Shown piece after piece: positions 34,300-46,345 of a stretch of DNA of 64,000 bases. The notes beneath the pieces were generated by a model that was not told the DNA's origin, made no database searches, and was given only the letters and a program-made list of their open reading frames with translations. The DNA lies in assembly GCA_017311185.1 (NCBI GenBank), contig JAESUZ010003110.1, positions 558,001 to 622,000 on the forward strand. Direction: 5' to 3'. A program made the translations under genes and the position numbers. The stretch is from Proteles cristata cristata. Taxonomy: Eukaryota > Chordata > Mammalia > Carnivora > Hyaenidae. The stretch's first letter is position 1; each line of letters starts with the position of its first letter.

Positions 34300-34850
34300 A
34301 TGCATCCGTCCAGCGTCTACTGACTCCAGTAACGTGCCAGCCAGTGTCTGCACATCATGGGGACACCTCGTCCCCAGTAGCTCACAGCCCAGCGGAAGAA
34401 CTAAGGGAGAGGGAAACTGTATTTATGGACAGCCTATCCCGGGTCAGACCTAGTGCTGAGGGTCTGATGTGAGCCTCCCAATTTCTCCAAGGCAGGGTCA
34501 AGTGCTCTCATCTCACAGTTGAGGATACAGAGGCTCCAATACCTCACATTTCTTGCCCACGATCACATGGGTAGGAGGTAGGTTTCCAAATTTCTGTCTC
34601 GAACTCCCAAGGAGGGGGGATAAGGCAAGTCCATAAATGACCACAGCACAAAGAAGGAAGGCTGTGCCCAGAGAGCTTCAGGTGAAGGAACGCAGGCATC
34701 CAGAAGAAGGCAGGACTGCTCCTGGCTGAAGGTGGGGAAGCGTGGGGGACGGCATTGCGTAAGGGACCTCAGAAGATCTGGCGAGGCCAGGGAAGGGTTA
34801 TTCCAAGCACAGGGAACAGGGTGAACAAAGCTGCAGGGCTCGGAGAGCAA
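34300..34850 (-). mobile_element. L2 and MIR fragments, minus orientation
   Basis: A MIR-like piece ('tctcatctcacagttgagg...cacgatcacatgggtaggagg') lies at about 34440-34600. L2-like sequence surrounds it ('agtaacgtgccagccagtgtctg' and 'gcgaggccagggaagggttattcc'). Boundaries are uncertain. Confidence 0.5.
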
Positions 34851-35684
34851 GCTGTGTCAGTGCGCACAGAGAGCAAACCACAACTGGCCGGCTCTGGCTA
34901 GCGCGCCGGACTCAAGGAAGGGGAGGGAGGAAGGATGCTCGCTGGGCCAAGTTCCGGAGTGGGCGAGGAAGCTGCAACCACAGGCTGAAGCGTGTATCGC
35001 CCGCGTGCAAGTGTCCAGCACCACGCTGTTGGGAGACCACACAGGGGCCCGCGGTGGGGAGCACATAAAACAGAAGACCCACACTCTGCACTTGGGGGGT
35101 GGCCAAGCCGGTTGGCAGACGGCTTTGAAACTCCACACTGAACCCTAAACAACCTACTCAACTGAAGGGAGGCAAAAAGATACAAGGTGCAATTTACAAA
35201 GCAGAACAAAAGGGGCCCACGAGTGCCGAGCAGCTGCTAGACACACGGGTATGTGGGCTCCGGATTCCAGGCCAAGGTGTGGGGGGGGTGGGCAGGGCGA
35301 GGACGGTTCCGTGCAGCAAGAGGTGAGGGTGGGCGAGCCCACAGGGAGAAGAACGGCGCACACACAGATGTGCGGACGGAGGGCGCATGCTGAGATAGGC
35401 AGTCCCTGGATCCGGAAGGGAGAAGAATGGAAAGCAAGAAGGGGTTGGGGCACTTTAGGAGGGGACTTCAGGGCCAGGGAGATAGCATCCCATGGGCACC
35501 GAGCCGTGCGGGCTCTGCAGAGACTGTGGCGAGCTGAGGCATAAAAAGCACCAAGTAGCATTTATATGACCACCTGGGCCATGGGAGGACAGACTGCAAA
35601 CCGCCAGCCAGACCAGGAGCTTCTGGGGTAAGGTGATGGGAACACGCTTTGAGGCAAAGTGGGAAAAAGGACGGGGACATGGAA

Positions 35685-35925
35685 AATTGGCATTTACCAC
35701 ACACCACCTACGTGCCAGGGCACCTACTACAGATGCCTTCAACCTACACTCTGTCCCACAATTCCTTAAGATAACAGTACGACTTAGGCAACACCTGCAC
35801 TTTACAGATGCAGAAAACAGGGGTCAGAAGACAGAACTGCCCCAGGTCACATGGCACACCGTATAGACGAGGTCTGAACATCTGCCTAACTGTAAAGCCC
35901 ATGCTCATGTCACAAATGCTGCAGG
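35685..35925 (-). mobile_element. MIR, minus orientation
   Basis: 'cacctgcactttacagatgcagaaaacagg', 'cccaggtcacatggcacac' and 'ctgcctaactgtaaagcccatgctc' form a near-complete reverse MIR. Confidence 0.75.
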
Positions 35926-36658
35926 GCTGGGTGCTGGGCTCAGTGTGGGACAAGGAGAGCAGACGTCCACACTTGCACTTGACAGTAAGAAGGTGGCCTC
36001 ACCTCTCCCCCAAAATGTGACCCTAAGGTTGGAAGGCAAGGAGGAGAGCACTGGCCCTGGCGGGGAAGTCCGGAGGCCTCTGCAACGGAACCCGGGCACC
36101 CCCCTCCCCCCCCTGGCCTCAACGCAACACCATCAGACCTGGTATATCCTTCCCTCCACCAAGCAGAGCCAGGCACGCTGCACAGCAGCCACCAGTCCGT
36201 TTCCATGCTTCAGGGGACACAGTAGCTTTGCCCTAAACACGGGTAAAACCCCCCACAGCCACACAGCCAGCCCTGCTAGAACTGGGTAAAATTAACGTGC
36301 AAAAGACAGCACGATGCAAGCAGCACTATGTTCCTAATCCATTCAACGAAAGGCTCCCGCGGAACATGGACCCAGCGGTCAGGAGAACCGAACGCCACAA
36401 CTGTTGTGCTAATCGGACTGTTGTGTAACTTTGGAAGGGAGAACACACACACAACACGCCCTAGGAAACCCGAGAGAGCATGGGTTCGTGCAGACGGTCA
36501 CTGTGTCAGGACGGACCCTCTGCTCCCTGAACCCGGACACGGTGGACCACAGGCTCTGGCTGGCAGTGGGGACATCCGTGCTCTAAGTGGAGGGTGAAGG
36601 CAGGCAGCGGGGGCAGTAGCCTGTGTTTGAAAGGGCCGATCAGGGCAGCGTCGCCTAC

Positions 36659-36756
36659 CTGAATGAGCCAGTAAGTGCATTCTTAGTCGCAAACTATCCA
36701 GGAACCGCTTTCCGCAGAGTTCACACCCGTACGTCTTCATCCCACTGTGCAGCTTC
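36659..36756 (-). CDS. ZBTB16: ZBTB16 (PLZF) internal coding exon, end of zinc finger 1 and all of zinc finger 2 (exon 3, human-style numbering)
   Basis: ZBTB16/PLZF is a nuclear BTB-zinc-finger repressor that recruits co-repressors through its BTB domain and binds DNA with nine C2H2 fingers. It acts in germline stem cells, limb patterning, NKT cells and steroid responses. Read on the minus strand, this 98-bp exon starts after a pyrimidine-rich acceptor (tttcctttccttacag|g) and ends at a donor (ttcag|gtaggc). It encodes KLHSGMKTYGCELCGK followed by RFLDSLRLRMHLLAHS. The HSG is the tail of finger 1, and C-x2-C-x12-H-x3-H makes a complete finger 2. The first base completes an Arg codon and the last base opens an Ala codon finished by the next exon. 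Length is not a multiple of three, so skipping would shift frame. This is near residues 430-455 of the roughly 673-residue human protein. Identity rests on near-complete recall of the PLZF finger sequence, and no stop or missing ligand is seen. Confidence 0.97.
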
Positions 36757-38502
36757 CTGTAAGGAAAGGAAAACATAGGTTGTGGCTGCTCTGGCTGGAC
36801 AGAAGGAGGCCCACCCTCACCTGGAGGCTCTGCGGACACCCCTCCAGGAGGTGAGCAGCAGGGAGAGGAGACGGAAGGCACGGGTGCTACAGATGGGCAC
36901 TGATGGAGATATCCCTGTGCTCAGACGGCCCCACGCACGCCCCTCTTCCCACGGACCACTGCCGAGGAAGAAATCTATTCCTGATCTTGTCCGAGAGCTA
37001 GAGAACAGGGCACTTCTACTGCTTTACCCACCGGCATACAGACCAAGGGGGAAAAATCAGATCCAATTTCAGGGTGAGAAGGAAGAAGCACGGACAGCCG
37101 GTCAGACACAATGCTCACTGTTGGACCAGCCCTGGGCTCCCTGGGAGGCCCCCGGGCCTCTGCTCACCTCGGTCATGTCCGCCCCCCACAGTGCTGCAGT
37201 TGTGCATGTGCTGGGCCTCCCCACGACACCGTGAGCTCAGGAGGGGTGCACCTGTACCCTTTCTCTCCCCCACCCCCGCTCCCGCTACGGCGACTGGCCC
37301 ACAGTGGGCTCTGAATAAGCTTATTCACGAGTTGATGGCTTCATGGACACAGGAAAGCTACCTCTCTCTTGGGGCATCTGGCTGTTCTCAGAACTACGTG
37401 TACAGGCCTTGAATGTGCATGACCTTCCCCTACGGCCCAGCTTAGAAGATGCCTTCCCTCTCTCTATTTTGGCCAGAGGCTGAGCCCCAACAGAAAGAGT
37501 TCAAGAAACCAGGTCATCCTACAACTGTAGAATGGTGCAGATAGGAATGGCCATTTGGGTTTTCCAGGTGCATTCACACATCTCACCTCATTTTACCAAC
37601 ACTGCCATTCTGTGAGTCGGTCTGACACACAGGATCACCCCCGAGAAGACAGAGGTCCCGGTAACAACCGGACAGAGGCCCGACCTGCAACAGAGCCCCG
37701 ATCCCAGCCTGGACCTTTCTCCCGAGCCCCCTCTGCCTCTGTCAGAGGCCAGCAGTGGAGCCGGGTAAGATGCAGGGCTGCGAGCATGCTAGCAAAGAGC
37801 TGAGCGCAGGGAGGAAGGTCTATGTGCCGCAGGCCGGCGAGGATCCGAGCTGTTGGCTGGTGTGCGGGCCATCTGGCCCGGAACATTGACTTTCTTCCCG
37901 CCCACACTCCTGTTCTCAGGCCCTTACTTGTTGCTGCCAGATCTGGATCCACCTCCACCCCTATCTCTGAGCCTTCATGCCCTAAGGAACAGAGCAGGGA
38001 ATGGCAGCCAGAGGCAGGAGCTGATGGCGGTAGGGCAGAGAGTAGAGCATACAGGTCTCTTAGGGCCAACAACCTATTGCATCAGATGGGATGGGCTGGG
38101 ATCACAATAAAAGCTGTGATCAAAGTGGCACAGTAACAAAGTGCCACCAGTACTGCTGGTACTGATGCTCCCGAAACCGTAGGCGCGGAGGGGAAGTATC
38201 ACACACCCAAGTCAGTAGCACCCAGATCGGAGCCTCAGAGCCTAGATCACGATCAGTAAACCGAGCCACCCACTGCCACCACCTTCCAAATCCCATAACG
38301 AGAACTCAGTGCTTAAGGTCAAAACCACACAGGCCCCCAGGTGAGCCCCCCGAGTGCCACAGCCTATGGGCCACAGTGGCTTGAAGACGGCATGCGTGTC
38401 CACACGCCCAGTCCCCTTCAGAGAACTCTTTCTCAATCATGCTGTTTTGTTTGCTCGCTTTCCCTTTACTCCCTTGCCAAGAGCAACAAACAATTTCTCA
38501 AT

Positions 38503-38542
38503 CACACGCACGCACACACGCACACACACACACACACACACC
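38503..38542 (+). repeat. (CA)n microsatellite, interrupted
   Basis: CA units are interrupted by cgcacg and cgcacac, then about 11 pure CA units follow. Confidence 0.94.
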
Positions 38543-38998
38543 CTCATCCCTGATACTGTAGTGCGCCCCACCCCCATATTATTTTACTCCTGGCCATGCC
38601 GATCCACCCCAATTGAGAAATAGTAACAGTACAGAACATTTTAACTGAACATTCTTAACTCCAAATAGATTTCACAATGCCGGACACTGGGACATGTCCT
38701 GAGGGTATTCTGGGCCAACCATGTTTTTAAACATGTGCCCAGGCAGCTGAGTGTGTATGTGTGCATGTACACACATGACAGACAGTATTCCTGTCACTCA
38801 CCCAGGAATGGCAAATATCTGCTTTCCTAAGAGGTGTTTTGTGGAGCTGCAAAAGCTCCATTCACAAATGGGTCAGCCAGTGAACCTCTTGCACATGTTT
38901 GTGGTCATGTGTGATGGAGGGCAGGGCGTGGGTTTCCATCTCATTTATTTCCATCTTTGTCTTCACTCGTGATTTCTCACCTTCCAGGAGGGCCCGCC

Positions 38999-39017
38999 CA
39001 CCTCTCAGGGGGCGCTA
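38999..39017 (+). promoter_or_regulatory. CTCF-like motif
   Basis: cacctctcagggggcgcta carries a perfect 12-base core cagggggcgcta; the upstream ccacc half is weak. A second aagggggcgctaa core is at about 28490. Confidence 0.3.
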
Positions 39018-39329
39018 ACCAGAAGGCCAGCACCCATTTAGATACGTTTCCCAAAAGGACACTGGCGTGACCAGTCTTCCGGTATTAGCAGCCGCCATCA
39101 GAGTAAGCATCCCGACCCACCTCTTCTTCCTACACGTTCCAGACCAAACCTCCGACCCCAATGAACACTTTCTGGGTAACCCCACTGCCTTATTTCTGAA
39201 TATGAATGGATTTGCCTGGCAACTGGCGAAAGTGGCTTTCTTGGGCCACTGGATTGGCATGGTGAAAGGTGGTATGCTCTTGCCCTTTACTGAAGAGATA
39301 GCAGCGAGGGGTAAGGAAGGACGCCAGGC

Positions 39330-39480
39330 CAGCAGCCAGAAGGCCTGGCTCCTCAGGCTGACTCGGCCATCGACTTGCTTTATGACCTTGGATAAATCTT
39401 GCTATACCAATCTCTCTGTATTTGTTTCACCTGTGAAATGATGAGGGGACTTCTAAGGCTTTCGTCCCTATGGAACCAAA
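39330..39480 (+). mobile_element. MIR
   Basis: 'gacttgctttatgaccttggataaatc' and 'tgtatttgtttcacctgtgaaatgatgag' match the MIR core and 3' motif. Confidence 0.7.
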
Positions 39481-39507
39481 GTTTTGTCATTCAAAAATCT
39501 TACTCAT

Positions 39508-39720
39508 GTGGCACCTAGGTGGCTCAATCGGTGAAGAGTCTGACTCTTGATTTTGGCTCAGGTCATGACCTCGTGGTTCATGAGATCAAGCCCCACGTCG
39601 GGCTCTGAGTTGACAGTAGGGAGCCTGTTTGGGATTTTCTGTGCCCCTCTCCCGCCTGCATGCAAGAGAGCACACACATGTGCACACACACTCTCAAAAT
39701 AAATAAACATTATTAAAAAG
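39508..39720 (+). mobile_element. CAN-SINE, first one after the SINE-free stretch
   Basis: The target-site duplication atcttactc (39497-39505 and 39721-39729) flanks a body with 'tggcacctaggtggctcaat'. A CA-rich segment replaces part of the CT-rich middle. Confidence 0.92.
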
Positions 39721-41283
39721 ATCTTACTCCTATCATTTTACCTAGTTTCCAAGGAATTTCCCCAAGGGGCATTATTACTATTCTTTCAACTACACTCTAC
39801 TGTGTGATGCCCCATGATACCTAGGCAGTCAAGGCTAGGAGGGCCTAAGCAAAAATCAGCCCCCGACTTCCAAATCTACTCATTTTAAGACCATCTAATC
39901 CAGATGACCTGAGTTTCTTTCTTTATTCACTTGTGGTCTATTTTTCAGTGAAAGAAACTTCTGGAACCCATCAGCAGCCTTTCTTTGGATCCATTGTGCT
40001 GCCACGCATTTCTCGGCCTTCAGAGACACAGATGTCCCACCCTGTCCGATCCTTGGGGTAAGGACACTGCCCTGTACCTGACCCACTAACTCAGTGCCCC
40101 ACACAGGTTACCCTAGGCGAACGTGGCATCCATGTGATCCACACATAGTACAAGGACAAAGGTCCTGCCCCACTGCCAGAGAGACAAGGCAAAGCACACA
40201 ACGTTCAGAAGAGAACAAGGGAGCACTTTACAAGCCTAGGAGTTGAGTTGAGCCCAGCACTGGTTTGCTCCTATCTTTCATTACTGTTCAGAACACCAAG
40301 GGAAGGATGTGGAATGGGAAAGGCGAACCCTTCCAACCCACTGAAAAAGGAAATGGCAGAGAAGAATCTGACTGTGTTCAAGAGACTTGGCTACCGACAG
40401 ACTCTCTGTACTGTCTGCAGAATGACCACGGAGGAAATAGAATTCCAGCTGGCTTCTGAGCACAAGTGCAAATTTGTATGAACCCATAGTCTCTCACTCT
40501 GCAGACCACAACCCTCCCCGGCCCCCACCATACTATGCAAGTGATTCTGATGAAAATGGAAATTCTGTCCACCTCCCTCTTTTTCACCACACATGCATAT
40601 TTTCCCAGCCTGGTCTTGTCTTTTCACAAGGTCTAACTGCTCACGGCCATCTGAGGTCACCAGCCTCCACCACAGCACAGGAAGGAAGGACAGTTGGGGA
40701 CATCTTTGAGTCTGCATTGTCCTCCGGTTTCACGGTACCTCCTTGAGAAGCAACAACACTGCTGAACACGGATTTGAAAGCAACCCAGTTTCAGCATGGC
40801 CCCAACACCTCTATTCCATGCCTCCTGGAGGACCCATCTCCCCGACACGCTTCAGGCCCCCGCCACGCCCTCCCCGGCCCCCCCCCCCAGCGGTAGTGCT
40901 GTCCCAGCGCGGCCCACAATTGGCCCACTGGGCAAACCCATCTTGAATGTAACAGATTTTCAATTATGTCCAAAAAGACAAAGAAAAAATTAACCTTTGG
41001 CAGGTTTCTAGCTATTTTCTCAAGAGAGCTGAATCATTATGAGAAATTAGAGCTAAGCAAATCTGAGTCTTTTAACAAGTAACTAGAGAGAAAGGCCCAT
41101 TCCTTCTCACTGATTCTCAACCACATAACCCTCGCCACTCAAACCAAGCTAGTGAGGTACATGGAGCCATCTCTGTGCTATTGGAAGCCTGACAAGTCAC
41201 AGATTTTGTCTGCTCTGGATTATAAGCTACATAACAGTAGAAGCCATATTGATTTTTCCTTTTCTCCAAAGGGTCTAGTTTTA

Positions 41284-41491
41284 TTTTTAATTTTTTTAAT
41301 GTTTTTTATTTTATATTTGAGAGAGAGACAGAGACAGAGAGTGAGCAGGGGAGGTACAGAGAGATGGAGACAGAATCTGAAGCAGGCTCCGGGCTCTGAG
41401 CTGTCATCACAGAGCCCGACGTGGGGCTTGAACTTACAAGCAGTGAGATCATGACCTGGGTTGAAGTCGGATGCTCAACCGACTGCTCATC
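41284..41491 (-). mobile_element. CAN-SINE, minus orientation (sense with ZBTB16)
   Basis: The poly(T) tail comes first on the plus strand, then a GA-rich middle and the reversed tRNA head 'gatgctcaaccgactgctca'. The target-site duplication tctagtttta (41274-41283 and 41492-41501) is perfect. In the transcript orientation the tail supplies AATAAA. Confidence 0.93.
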
Positions 41492-42064
41492 TCTAGTTTT
41501 AGGAGGAGTTTGCTCAATGCTGCTAAAGAAGTTCCTCCATCTAAGATGGGGTCAAGGCATCCCTCCTCTCATCTTTAACAGTATTCCAAGCCCAAGAGCA
41601 TCGTGGACACCTCCAACCCAGGGCTGAACTCTCCTGTGGCTCCCAAAGTCCACACAAGGAAGGCCAATGCCTATTTCACAGCCACACAAAGCCTGAGCTT
41701 CAGAGCAACCCTTTATTCTCAAGATGAGCCTTCATCTCCCCTGTATACCTAGAACACAAGAGCAGAATGAGTGGCAGCAAGGAGACCCATTCCACACTCC
41801 ATCCTCCCCTCCACACACAGCTGACTGTACAGTGCTCCCTAAGAGCACCTTCTGCATCTACTCTCTGCAGGAAGAGCTCAGCCCATCCCTATGTGACAGA
41901 GCCAAGGGCCACAGGAAGACTGCTAGGAGAGGGCCTGAAGGGAGGCTCCAAGCTCAGCAATGCCCACGTTCCATTTCTTCCCAAGTTCCTTTGGCCAGAG
42001 ACAGAAGCAGTCAAAGCAGACCAACAGGAAGGTTTAGAGAGGGCATTCAGTTGCCATAACCCAG

Positions 42065-42098
42065 GAGCTACACTCCCTCCCTCCCTCCCTCTCCTCCT
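42065..42098 (+). repeat. Short (TCCC)n tract
   Basis: ctccctccctccctccctctcctcc is a small pyrimidine repeat. Confidence 0.8.
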
Positions 42099-43936
42099 GA
42101 GGATGTGTAAGTGCCTGAGCTGTGAGTTTTGCTGGGTAGAACGGCAGTGAGAACTTGAGCTTGTCCATGGGGAAAGTGAATGGGAAGGAACTGCCCATAT
42201 TTGGAAAAGAAGGTGGGGAATCCATCCTATAAGGACTTTTTTAAGGTCATGCTTTTCTTGTTCTCAGTTTAAGTGATCCCATGCCCTGAACAACACTCAG
42301 CTAGGGCCAGTGTGGCCCTCACCGTCTTTCTAACAACTCACCCTCTCCTTGGTGTGAGCTGTTCCACATGCAGAAGTCACCCTGAAGCCTGGGGCTTTTG
42401 CTTTCTGATCCCATGACCATCAACTTGACCTATTCAGTGCTTCTAAGGGGTACTCAAGACAGGCAAGGATGAGACAGGAGATTCTGAGAGTCAGATCCTA
42501 AATGAGCCTCTTCTCTCAAAGCCTGCTGCCCACATGGGAACCAATATTCTCCAAGATCCTCTTCTGATCATGGGAACCCAGCCACCACCAAAGCTCCCGC
42601 TCCTTCTTCTCCCTGAGCAGGACTTGGCCAGCGGGCAAGTCATGAGGACCCCTGTCCCCACGTGGGCAAGGGTCAAGGCGGGTCCCTTCACAGAGCTCTG
42701 CCAAGGCTCTCAGTCTCAAAAGCAACAAATGAGTCCTAAGCCCCGTGGTCCAAGAACCTCACCCTGGTCTTACTCACCTCTCCAAGAAGAAACAGAACAA
42801 AGGGAAGAAAGAGGAAAGAGCTTATATACTTTGGCAACGGGCCTGTTTCTTTCTCTAAGACTCTTAAGTTCAAAATACACCTCCAATGTCCACTGACCTT
42901 TAATTCAAATGGCAAGAGGAAGACCAAACAGCCAAAGCATTCTGGGCTCCGATTTTAAGAAGGCGTGAGTGAAGAGTTATCGGGCTATCAGGAATTTACT
43001 CCCAAAAGCAACTTCCGGGGAGATTTCAAGGTGTTTCCATATTCAGTCCAATCTCCTGAACTTTCTATACATGTCCTTCTGTGGGGAAGGGGTGCTGTGA
43101 ACAGAGCCTGCTCTACTGAAGGCCTCCACCCTAACCCATGATAACTGGGATGCTCAGGGAATGTTCTTCTAAGGCTAACATCATCTTGTCCCAAGGGAAC
43201 GTCTCTTACTCTGACCATCAGTGACACACTCCGTCCGAGTGGGTCAATAGTCACATCCAGTATCATTCTCCTTAGGGAACAAGCCATGTCGAAGTTCGTC
43301 AAAGCTAGAAGCTCTCTGAGGACAGGACACAGGTATCTATGAAGCTACTGCTAGGGAAGCAGGCACCAACCAACAAAGGGATACCTGACCACTGAAACCC
43401 AGCCCTGGGACTGCCTGGAGTCACAGAGGAGGCCTGTGGGTCCCGGGGTGGGGGTGGGGGAGAAAGAATGGTTCTCGTCTTGACGGGGGAGTCGGTCACT
43501 TTCATTTTCTCAAGGCATAAGGGAAATTATCCTTTTACCCACTTTTTTTTTAATGTTGAGATTAGACAGTCATTTGACAAGCTGTGAATGGGTAGCTGGT
43601 ATTACCACAAATTATCCTTGTAGCAATAGAGTTCCTTGCTCCCTGACTAGTCAATATTAATAAACATTACTGAATGCTTTTACAACACAATTTATTTTTT
43701 AATATAGCTCTTTATGTATGCCATAAAGTAAATATACCAATAAAAGGCAAGGATTCCAAACAACAGATTAAAAAAAACAACCCAGAACGAACAGAGGGCT
43801 AGTTAACGCCTTCCGCGCCGCAGGATGAGAGGGAACAGGACCCACAGAGCGTGCCCTCTCCTGGGAACCCAGGCCAGGGGAGCTCTGGAAAATGGCCGCC
43901 ATTTGGCTGCTTTGGGGCTTTTTAAAGGGAGAGGGA

Positions 43937-44160
43937 GGGGCGCCTGGGTGGCTTAGTCGGTTGAGCGTCCGACTTTCGCTTAGGTCATGATCTCGCGGTT
44001 CGTGGGTTCGAGCCCCGCGTCGGGCTCTGTGCTGACTGCCAGCTCAGAGCCTGGAGCCCGTTTCAGTCTGTGACTCCCTCTCTCTCTGACCCTCCCCTGC
44101 TCATGCTGTCTCTCTCTCTCTCTCCTAGAAATAAATAAAACATTAAAAAAAATTTTAAAT
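43937..44160 (+). mobile_element. CAN-SINE, young 'cttagtcgg' subfamily
   Basis: It is full length with a perfect duplication taaagggagaggga (43923-43936 and 44160-44173). It shares every subfamily-diagnostic change with the copy at 4905. Confidence 0.95.
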
Positions 44161-44284
44161 AAAGGGAGAGGGAGACAATAGCAAAGAAGGCATGTTTTCT
44201 CAAGGATCTAGAATAAAAGAGTAACACACTGGCTGAAACACTGTTCGGGGTGGAGGGGGTAGGAGACCCAGTGTTCACCCCTTC

Positions 44285-44405
44285 TCTGCTGGGAACCATC
44301 AAATGACCTCAGTCAAACCACTCAGCCTCTGCAGATTCCGCTTTACGCCCTCTGCGATAACGCAACGGTTGAGTTAGAGGATTTCTTAGGTCCTTTCCAA
44401 TCAGG
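44285..44405 (+). mobile_element. MIR core fragment
   Basis: 'caaatgacctcagtcaaaccactcagcctctgcag' and 'ggttgagttagaggatttcttaggtcc' follow MIR order. Confidence 0.65.
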
Positions 44406-44635
44406 CTGACGCACTGAAAGGCCGCGGGCCGACAGGGGCCTATGCTCACCAAATCATAACCACCTTCATGAAGCACCCATCCCCAATTCATCCCCCAGCC
44501 TCCATCATTGAGCCCAGAACACAGGAAGGACACGACATTTTTGGTTTGAATGAATGAACAAACCAACGTGAAGGGTAATTCAAGAAGAAAAGGAGGTTAA
44601 CAACACCAACAAAAAAGACACAAAACACTTTCAAC

Positions 44636-44658
44636 ACACACACACACACACACACACG
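44636..44658 (+). repeat. (CA)n microsatellite
   Basis: About 11 CA units ending in cacgaac. Confidence 0.93.
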
Positions 44659-44999
44659 AACAGCTGTCTCTATTGTCCAAAAGAGAAGGCCTCCGTGGGG
44701 TTCTTAGAAGAAGACCATGCGTTGTGCACGGAGTGCACTAAAACGTGGAAGGAGCTGTTCTGAGCCTGGGAAACGAAGGGAAGGAGAACGGCATTCCCCA
44801 CGGCCATAACCACACCGAGTACAGTGCTTTCTGATAAGGCTGCCCGTGCGGGTGTTAAAATACCATGTCAGAAATGACAAAGGGGCACGCTAATCTCCCT
44901 GCAGCAAATGCTCGTTGAAGGCTGAGCACCAGGAGGCCTGGGCTTCAGGCCGTTACGTAACGCGGGCCTTTGTTTTAGAAGACTGAGTCCTCGGAAGTC

Positions 45000-45350
45000 A
45001 TTTATGTGAAATATCTTCACCAACAAATTTCGCCAAGAACAAAAGTTTTTCATTTGTGCGCCGGGCTACAGGATGATCTTATCACACACAATCTCATACA
45101 GTCTCTTTCAACAAGGTCTTAGCGTGCTTATCTGCGGAGTCCCTGGTAGCCAAATATGATTGAAATGTTCTATTTATGCGCACTGGATTAAGGAGATGTT
45201 GCAAAACTGCACAAAAACCTGGCAGGTGTAAGCAAGGTATTACAGCCTCGGCAGTTAAGATCTGAGGGAAACGAATCAATACACACTTTTGTAGTCTTCT
45301 TTCTTTCTTTCTTTCTGAAAGAAACCTGAAAAGTTGTGCTTTTTGAAAAG
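45000..45350. promoter_or_regulatory. Candidate conserved non-coding element (intron 2)
   Basis: Repeat-free, moderately AT-rich sequence with evenly spread motifs (tttatgtgaaatatc, gatgatcttatcac, caaatatgattgaaatg). It ends in a short (TTTC)n at 45298-45317. Confidence 0.25.
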
Positions 45351-46234
45351 GGAAGAGGAAAAAGTACTAGAATGCCTTGAGATTTACAGCTTTGTAGAGC
45401 TTTTTCCAAACCCCAAACAGGGCACCAGGATGCACGCTTGGTGACGTCAGCCCCAGGAAAACAAAAATAAATCCCAAATATTCTCTCCATATCCTAAAAG
45501 GCCCTAGAAGGGAACTGAACCATGGTTCTGGACGGGCAGGCGCTTTGTGTTTTCCTCTCTCACACCCATCAGAGGCTTTCATCTTAACCAGCACGAAGAG
45601 CCAATTTCTCGGAAAACTGTTTTCAAACAGCTACAAATTCCTCCCTTATCTTCCTCTATCTCCTGGGTGTGGGGAGGCAGCGTTGTCTCCTGGTAATCTA
45701 GGCTCATTTTAACACACTCTCACTTCAGCCACGAAGCCAAAATGCTACCTTCACATCCCACAGACCAGCCACAGACCCTCAGAGACTGTGGACATTAACC
45801 GAGGTTTATTAAGGGCCTAAGAAAGTTCCTTTTGAATTAAAGTCCTCTGAAAACCTCCTTAATGTATATTGCCTCATTCTTTCTGCTTTAGTACACTGAA
45901 AATCAAATTACTTCTCTATGAGCGTTCTGAGCTGTTAGAGCTACCATTCTCAACATCGGTTATGAACACTAGGTAAGACATTGGGCAGGGGAACCTGTAC
46001 GGACACCGAATCACATTGTGGAAGTCACTGTCCTCTTAATGGCGGAAGCGGCCAACAAAACCAAAAACACACATAGATATCCACCTCTTTGGCGGATACC
46101 TTTTTCTTCCAGAAAAATGTAAAAACGAACCTAGTCACTTGAGGTTTTCTAAGAATAACACTAATGCATTTGTAGATCGCATCTGACTTTGAAAGGGATG
46201 CTGAGGGTCATTTGAACCATCCTGTGACTGGAGA

Positions 46235-46345
46235 AGAAAGTGCCGCCCCATTTTGTGGATGAGGAAACTGAGGCCAAGTGACTTACTCTCCCACATGGGA
46301 GCAGGGGGATGTCTCCAGACTTCTGACCTCAGGATCGACATTCAC
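46235..46345 (-). mobile_element. MIR fragment, minus orientation
   Basis: 'attttgtggatgaggaaactgaggccaagtgactta' is the reversed MIR 3' motif. Confidence 0.7.

Larger units (their letters stand above)
7122..36658 (-). other. ZBTB16: ZBTB16 intron 3 (complete), between the finger-2 and finger-3 exons
   Basis: This 29.5-kb intron is bounded by GT (36658-36657) and AG (7123-7122) on the minus strand. In human PLZF the t(11;17) leukaemia breakpoint typically separates finger 2 from finger 3, so this is the orthologous interval. It holds CAN-SINEs only in its left third (7.4-19.5 kb), several MIR and L2 fossils, (CA)n tracts, AT-rich unique blocks and three strong steroid-receptor palindromes. 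No internal coding exon is visible. Confidence 0.93.
36757..39329. other. Unique intron 2 sequence next to the finger-2 exon
   Basis: Only a (CA)n at 38503 and the CTCF-like site at 39.0 kb are noted. No further exon is evident. Confidence 0.55.
39730..43936. other. Mostly unique intron 2 sequence
   Basis: Contains one minus-strand CAN-SINE (41284) and a (TCCC)n. The AT-rich stretch at 43540-43790 is repeat-free. No exon is evident. Confidence 0.55.

Noticed and set aside
38690..38699. p53 half-site ggacatgtcc (and gggcatgtcc near 62439)
   Set aside because: Single half-sites of this consensus are expected about 16 times by chance in 64 kb, and no paired half-site is close.
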